Of a DNA stretch of 64,000 nt, positions 60,501-64,000 are shown piece after piece. Positions within the stretch are counted from its first letter, which is position 1; every line of letters starts with the position of its first letter. A program made the translations under genes and the position numbers. The notes beneath the pieces were generated by a model. It made no database searches, was not told the DNA's origin, and saw only the letters and a program-made list of their open reading frames with translations. The DNA comes from Watersipora subatra (taxonomy: Eukaryota > Bryozoa > Gymnolaemata > Cheilostomatida > Watersiporidae). Location: NCBI RefSeq assembly GCF_963576615.1, contig NC_088715.1, forward strand, positions 56,792,690 to 56,856,689. Direction: 5' to 3'.

Positions 60501-63500
60501 TAAAAATGAAATCGATAAAAACAAATAAAACTGACTGATACAAAAATACAAATAAAACTGACTGAGCGCACAAATAACAACATGTTTAATTGCTGTTGTT
60601 GCCTAAGTTCTCAAGTCTTAATCTTTAGCCTTAATCTGGAGCTGACCCCTAGTCGGTTCTGTTGACCCTGTCTATACCTTGGGATTAGTTGTGAGCCTAT
60701 GATGAGCCAAACCAATGCTGTGCCCCTTAGTATGTCACCCAGCTCTTACTAACTAATAAACTAACTTTTATTGGTTTACCACCCAGCTTTATTTAATTAT
60801 GTTTTCCAGTCATGCATGTTATCAGATATTTTGTTTCTTTCGTACATTCTTGTCTCATTTTTTAGTCGATTTAGGTAACTTGTCTCATGAGATGACTCGT
60901 TTTAGGCGATTTGTCTCGTGAATGACTCGTCGTAGGCAATCTGTCTGATGAGATCAGTCGTTTTAGGCAATTTTTTTCTTGTGATAAGTCGATTTAGGCA
61001 ATTGTCTCATGAGATGACTCATTTTAGGCGATTTGCCTCGTGAATGACTCGTTATAGGCAATCTGTCTGATGAGATGGGTCGTTTTATGCAATTTGTTTT
61101 GTGTGATAAGTCGATTTATGCAATTTGTTTTGTGTAATAAGTCGATTTAGGCAACTTGTCTCATGAGGTGACTCGTTTTAGCCAACTTGTTTCATGAGAT
61201 GCGTTGTTTCATACAACTTGTCTCAAGGAATGAGTCCACTGCTTATCTCTGAGAATGCATTGTTTTCATGAGAATGTTTTGATAGCTCAAATTTTGATCT
61301 GATAAGACAAGTGAAGACCTCAACGGAAGAACGATCAATGTCACATTTTCTCCAAATTCTAGATTTATCTTCTCTTAATAGTTCTGGCCACAAAGTTTAG
61401 TCTCTGTGACAAAGTTTCAGCAAAAATGATCAAGGTCCAGAGATATTCCTGCTTAAAATAAACTAGCTCTTTGCAAAAACGATCAATGTCCAACGGCTAC
61501 CCAGCAACAACAATCATTTTCCAGTCATGTGATTACTTTCAACCAATAGTAACGCATACATGTTTGAGAATTTCCAACTTATAACGATCGTCTTATAGAA
61601 TTTCCAACCTGAAAACGAACATTTTTGTGTAAGTTTTTGTAAGTGCCGCCCGTGTTAGAAAACAGATAATTACGTATTTTGATGACATTCTTGTTAATTC
61701 AGATTCAGATTTTCGTGATTACACAAAAAATTCAAGTAGCAGCACTGACTTCATTGGTGGTGAAATTAATAGTTGTGTAGGAATAAAGAACATTGTTGAG
61801 TACTGCTTTAGCTTCGTAGCGATCGTAGCTTCACATAGCTTTAACAATGCACAAAGTGTGCACTAATTGTTAACAAGTGTGCAAAAATAAAATATACAAT
61901 AAAAATGTTGTAGATATAGGTTCAAGTTGAAAAAAATTGTATACATATCATGAAGCAATCATGAATCCACAATTTTCGGCAAAATGGCTGGCAGTAGGAC
62001 GATAGCTAAATTTGTACATGGATGGCAGTGAAAAGGTTAATAACTTGATACAATAGACAGAGGCAGTGGCAGTGAAGGGAAATATCTGAATAGTACCAAG
62101 AAGCAAAAAAGAAGTGTGTGCAAAAACGTGTAGTGTAATGCAAAACAAAATATTGCAGTTTTTCTAGGACACAGTAAAAACGTTGTTGTTGTAGTATTGT
62201 GACCTGTTTATTTTTGTTTGGTTGAAATTTGGATGTTAGAAATCTCTTATTTTACTGCAATATAGCGTTTAAAATAAGAATATTATAATATTGTAACATT
62301 ATCCCCTAATAAAACATAATGCGTAGAGAGTTGTCAAGGATTTCCAAAGTAAATCGATCAATGTCCGCGTAGTCGTGTTAACTTAGGCCATGTTGTGCCA
62401 CCACAAATTATGTCTACCGCTTCTTTGTTGATCACATTCCCAGGTAACATCTTTATTGATCCATAGCTAAAAAGTTTCTATGATAAAAGTTGTAATTCTC
62501 TCTAAAAGAGTTTGTAAACTTTAAAATGGCTATATCCCAATTTTGAACAATTGTGACATTGATCGTTCTTCCGTTGAGGTCTTCAAGTGTCTTTGAAGTT
62601 ATGTTGCAATACAAATACGATAGCACTAAGGTTAGAATATATACATGTAGATAAATCAATGTTTGACCATCATGAGAAGGTTGCCTGCTTTCAAACAGAG
62701 GGTATGCTCTGCGAGATGACAGTTTACCTAGTCTAGTTATAGCGACAAATCTCTAGGCATGAAAAATCCACTGCGCACTTGGGATTTGAACTCAATACTT
62801 CCAGTTCTGTAGAGAGGTCATTTATCAAACACACAACGCTGTCCAGCTGACTACACTATGGAATAAATTGGGCACATACTTATTACTCATGCCAATCTTT
62901 CATGGCTTCACGCTTAATACTGCAGCTAGCGTTATTCGCAAAGCCAAACCAGAAGAAAAATGTGTGCCCTTACGTGAAGAAAAATACTTAAACTCACATG
63001 GTCATCGTGACTACTGCAATCAGTATAGATCTGTGGTAGATACTGCAGCCGGTACGGTATGAATTACACAGAAGTAAACACAGTTAACATAAATAGCACA
63101 GTACACAGAAATAAACAAATATCTTCATTTAAAAGTTAGAATGTAAATGTTGTATAAGTCTATGGCGAGTAAAAATGAATTTTCTATGCAAAAATTTTTT
63201 ATCGCTAATGTAATTCCGGCATTCTTTTAGTATGAACTTTTTTTGCTGTTGTGTTGCTCGACGGTCTGTTCTCTGCTGGTGTTTTTTTCCAGGAGTTAAT
63301 TTTTCAATATTAAGTCATATTGCCTTAGTGGACTTTGAAATTGTGATTTAGATCATGTGAGTAATCAACATTTATGTCACCCTCAGGGAGATGTCAAAGA
63401 TGCGTACAATGCTGTACCCCCTCCTCTGGCTTGATGAGTCGGCTACTATAAATGACAAAGGTCTTTCCACCTTCAAAGACATGTTCTTCAACATTCAGCA

Positions 63501-63648
63501 GCTTATGTATACCATCAGTTACATACTGATTGCTGTCTCCGCTGCCATTATTCTGTTGACACTGCTTTTTATGCTCATCAAGTATCTTGGATACAGGAAC
63601 AGTCAGGTGGGTTTGCTTCTACCACCCAATAGATTGCAAAAGCGTTGA
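42543..63648 (+). CDS. CD36/SCARB-family scavenger receptor
   Basis: Two-pass membrane glycoprotein predicted to bind and transfer lipids at the cell surface or lysosome. Exons: 42543-42683, 45284-45447, 51338-51482, 52568-52691, 53859-53959, 56143-56234, 57567-57616, 57785-57854, 58752-58897, 59963-60179, 63387-63606; all have AG/GT borders and matching phases, 490 codons. The last exon may instead read through to TGA at 63646 (503 residues), or a tail exon lies beyond the window. TM1 is about 13-34, TM2 about 458-481. Family motifs: FYFFDLTNPSEV, QRGPYTY, SVGDENDT, VYQLIWGYKDP, DDGVYTVNTG, YCNMINGTDG, LFSSDLARS, GAPVFVSQPHF, LHPDEERHNTFIDVEPTTG, AKRLQMN. Ectodomain cysteines are only C266, C334, C336 and C341; the two expected in SDxCRS and near GVLxIxxC are Ala295 and Val352. 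No Cys in the N-terminal tail for palmitoylation. CD36, SR-BI or LIMP-2 type is not decided. Confidence 0.94.
43801..43927. repeat. 17-bp tandem repeat, about 7 units
   Basis: Near-identical copies of ACCTTATTCTATAACTT in receptor intron 1, only one unit with a substitution (ACTTTATT). Confidence 0.95.
44216..44375. repeat. 30-bp tandem repeat, about 5 units
   Basis: Units of TGTGTAAATGCGATATGTTT plus TCACATTTTC. Being a multiple of three, it creates spurious Cys-rich and His-rich ORFs on both strands. Confidence 0.92.
45593..46013 (+). mobile_element. Family X element, copy 3
   Basis: The head ATTAGCTGAACGCCTGGCAT is degenerate. AATGAGTTTGAGTAACTTA and TTGCTTTAAGTATG follow; the tRNA-like part at about 45880-45940 is GCGTAGTGTAGTGGGCGGTA (box A) and GGGGTTCAAATCC (box B). 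The tail ACTGGGCGACAAACACTGAG runs into ATTTATATATAAAATA. It contains a private expansion of a 13-base repeat (45656-45752). Confidence 0.75.
45656..45752. repeat. 13-bp repeat inside family X copy 3
   Basis: About seven copies of TTGAGTTAGTAAC and variants, grown from the single GAGTAACTTA present in other family X copies. Confidence 0.8.
46033..46512. mobile_element. PIF/Harbinger-like MITE, TAA duplication
   Basis: The left end AGCCTGGTTTCCATATGACA and the right end TGTCATATGGAAACCAGGCT are perfect inverted repeats, continuing with GCGCAA / TTGCGC-type bases. TAA flanks both ends (46030-46032, 46513-46515), the 3-base duplication typical of PIF/Harbinger. It is 480 bp, with a clearly GC- and CG-rich interior (GCGCGCGGCCC, CGTACGCACGTCGCGCG), unlike the rest of the window. 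Confidence 0.85.
46957..47863. mobile_element. TTAA-flanked MITE with long TIRs, copy 2
   Basis: Ends AGGTTGACTTGCA.. and ..TGCAAGTCAACCT; the inverted homology extends about 150 bases, through the GTGCAAAATATGTGGAAATG and CATTTCCACAAATTTTGCAC segments. TTAA is present on both sides (46953-46956, 47864-47867), as for piggyBac-type insertion. The 907-bp body lacks a transposase. Related to 50193-51085 and 32690-33265. Confidence 0.85.
48836..48922. repeat. 12-13-bp repeat GTTTATATTGCAG
   Basis: About seven copies of TTTATATTGCAG / TTTATATCGCAG in receptor intron 2. Each unit ends in a splice-acceptor-like TTGCAG. Confidence 0.85.
49925..50148. repeat. TACATGTACTTACATGTA repeat
   Basis: Many copies of ACATGTACTTACATGTA with alternations to GTATGTGTACTTAC; the core ACATGT is palindromic, so the tract reads alike on both strands. 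Confidence 0.92.
50193..51085. mobile_element. TTAA-type MITE, copy 3
   Basis: Collinear with 46957-47863: starts AGGTTTGACTTGCAATAAAA and ends TTGCAAGTAAACCTT. Point changes have destroyed the flanking TTAA. The long inverted arms include GTGATTACAAGCTCTTAAAA and its complement. Confidence 0.8.
51994..52390 (+). mobile_element. Family X element, copy 4
   Basis: Head ACTAGCCAAATGCTCGGCGT then TACACGGGTAATA; middle AATGAATTTGAGTAACTTA, GTGCTTTAAGCATG; tRNA-like part at 52240-52300, AGCTTAATGGTTTAGTATGC (box A) and CCCGGGATCCAATCC (box B); tail AACTGGACACAGG, CAAACACTAATATTTATATA and an (AT)8. It is within receptor intron 3 (51483-52567). Confidence 0.78.
52692..53858 (+). other. Receptor intron 4
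   Basis: 1.2 kb with no recognisable feature except three copies of a 21-base repeat at its end. Confidence 0.6.
53766..53836. repeat. 21-bp direct repeat, 3 units
   Basis: GAGCTAGGGCTACCTAATAGT repeated three times, the last with AAAGT, 23 bases before the receptor exon at 53859. Confidence 0.9.
54054..54813. mobile_element. pogo/Tigger-like MITE, tandem copy 1
   Basis: The left end CAGTCAAACATGAATTACTC and the right end GAGCTATTCATGTTTGACTG are inverted; TA on both sides (54052-54053, 54814-54815). The inner part repeats motifs such as GTTCGAGTTATC in both arms. 760 bp, no transposase. Confidence 0.85.
54828..55583. mobile_element. pogo/Tigger-like MITE, tandem copy 2
   Basis: Left end CAGTCAAACATGGATAACTC, right end GAGTTATCCATGTTTCACTG, TA on both sides. 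Homologous to copy 1 over its whole length in the same direction. The 14-base spacer TATATATATGGATA follows both copies, so they look like one tandem duplication rather than two insertions. Confidence 0.85.
55617..55830 (+). repeat. Dispersed repeat R, copy 1 (partner 63025-63255)
   Basis: Shares ACTGCAGCCAGTACGGTATG, CTTCATTTAAAAGTTAGAAT and GAATTTTCTATGCAAA with 63025-63255 in the same orientation. The family is unknown. Confidence 0.8.
56545..57302. mobile_element. Second pogo-like MITE family
   Basis: The left end CAGCGGAACCTTGGTTCTGG and the right end CGAGAACCGAGGTTCCACTG are inverted; TA on both sides (56543-56544, 57303-57304). The arms repeat TTCGAAAACCGAGTT-like motifs. 758 bp, non-coding; it lies in receptor intron 6. 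Confidence 0.82.
57960..58335. mobile_element. MITE of the 23554 family, copy 2
   Basis: Homologous to 23554-23943 in the same orientation over the body (GCAAACATTGCAGCTGTCAC, ATTTCCCTTCATGACAG, GGACTAGTACGATATCATTT). Its terminal repeats have decayed. Confidence 0.7.
59378..59790. repeat. 61-bp minisatellite, about 6.5 units
   Basis: Units starting CCTGTACCCAATCATGTATC, then CCCACATGTAGTCGATACAC and AAAAGGAATACAAACACCTC A. Copies differ at a few shared positions (CAACCCCTCA versus CAAACACCTCA). It lies in receptor intron 9. Confidence 0.95.
60885..61215. repeat. Irregular ~30-bp minisatellite
   Basis: About ten degenerate units of the type ATGACTCGTTTTAGGCGATT plus TGTCTCGTGA, with two alternating subtypes, suggesting a higher-order unit of about 120 bases. 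Confidence 0.85.
61304..62597. mobile_element. TIR element of about 1.3 kb
   Basis: The left end GAAGACCTCAACGGAAGAAC then GATCAATGTCACA is matched by an inverted right end TGTGACATTGATCGTTCTTC then CGTTGAGGTCTTC; about 45 bases of TIR with two mismatches in the outer AAGACA.. bases. ATCAATGTC-like words recur inside at 61480 and 62355. No transposase frame; the target duplication is unclear. Confidence 0.75.
62764..62852 (-). mobile_element. tRNA-like SINE relic on minus strand
   Basis: On the minus strand, GTGTAGTCAGCTGGACAGCG (box A) and TGAGTTCAAATCCCAAGTG (box B) at tRNA distance. The stems do not close into a cloverleaf. Confidence 0.5.
63025..63255 (+). repeat. Dispersed repeat R, copy 2 (partner 55617-55830)
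   Basis: Same orientation as copy 1, with ACTGCAGCCGGTACGGTATG and TGAATTTTCTATGCAAA. It ends about 130 bases before the last visible receptor exon. Confidence 0.8.
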
Positions 63649-64000
63649 GTGTATTACCACTGCCAGTATACAGATTCATAACTAGCGCAATACTCGGTAA
63701 TGTGGTCAAAAAGTATCACCAATTTGTATTTGCTAGTACACGTGTGATCGTATATACATGTGTACATGCATATAGATTCTACCAGAAAGCAAAGAGACAT
63801 GTACCATCATTGTTTAGCAACACTGCACCCACGATGGGCTGTCATACCCTGCAAATGCTTCGCTAAGATTTTTTGTGGGCCTTTTTCTATTGCTGCAATT
63901 TACTTTATCTGTTTCTCTTCGTCCCTGCTAATTTTCATATCTTTTTAATAACCTTAAGTACATAGGATTAATGTGGAATGCTGGCAAAAACGTAAAGAGA

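Larger units (their letters stand above)
60180..63386 (+). other. Receptor intron 10
   Basis: 3.2 kb. A GC-richer unknown patch (60235-60390), an irregular 29-30-base repeat (60885-61215), a TIR element (61304-62597), a minus-strand tRNA-like relic and repeat R copy 2. No exon is recognised between 60180 and 63386. Confidence 0.6.

Overview
The window is nuclear DNA from an invertebrate animal. Genes are split by GT-AG introns of up to about 6 kb. The non-coding DNA is AT-rich and full of small DNA transposons, tRNA-derived repeats, minisatellites and long (AT)n runs, and the word ACATGTA is frequent. The gene content (ribosomal protein uL6, a mitochondrial-clan P450, GT10 fucosyltransferases, a CD36-family receptor) fits any bilaterian. 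A lophotrochozoan such as a mollusc or a relative is my best guess, but that is an impression and not proof.

Layout. (1) 1-5.3 kb, + strand: the last two exons of RPL9; the 5' part lies left of the window. The 4.7 kb intron holds pogo-like and hAT-like mobile elements. (2) 5.3-7.8 kb: intergenic, with a pair of adjacent perfect hairpins. (3) 7.8-18.9 kb, + strand: a mitochondrial-clan cytochrome P450. Nine exons from 9714 to 18575 join in phase and give 426 residues with ExxR and the heme-cysteine loop. A possible targeting-sequence exon lies at 7831-7900, and about 60-75 residues between it and 9714 could not be found. (4) 20.3-39.7 kb, - strand: four intronless, intact alpha-1,3-fucosyltransferase genes (called A to D here), forming a tandem family. 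A and B are one pair, C and D the other, yet the middle of all four is almost identical, which suggests gene conversion. (5) 42.5-63.6 kb, + strand: a CD36/SCARB-type two-pass receptor whose eleven exons join in phase to 490 codons. It lacks both cysteines that form one of the three CD36 disulfides.

Functional picture. The genes are unrelated housekeeping or metabolic genes, not an operon-like system. The fucosyltransferases are predicted type II Golgi enzymes that fucosylate glycans, and their tandem amplification with diverging stems is the main accessory feature. The receptor is predicted to bind lipids or modified lipoproteins at the cell surface or lysosome. The P450 is predicted to act in mitochondria on a lipophilic substrate.

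The most distinctive non-coding content is a family of about 400 bp elements (family X here) with a conserved head, an internal tRNA-like promoter and an AT-microsatellite tail, present in four near-complete copies. There are also several TIR elements whose ends and target-site duplications can be read directly: hAT 4409-4956, PIF/Harbinger-like 46033-46512, a TTAA-flanked element 46957-47863, and pogo-like elements at 54054, 54828 and 56545. I saw no novel defence or regulatory system. CRISPR arrays, true tRNA genes and rRNA were not found.
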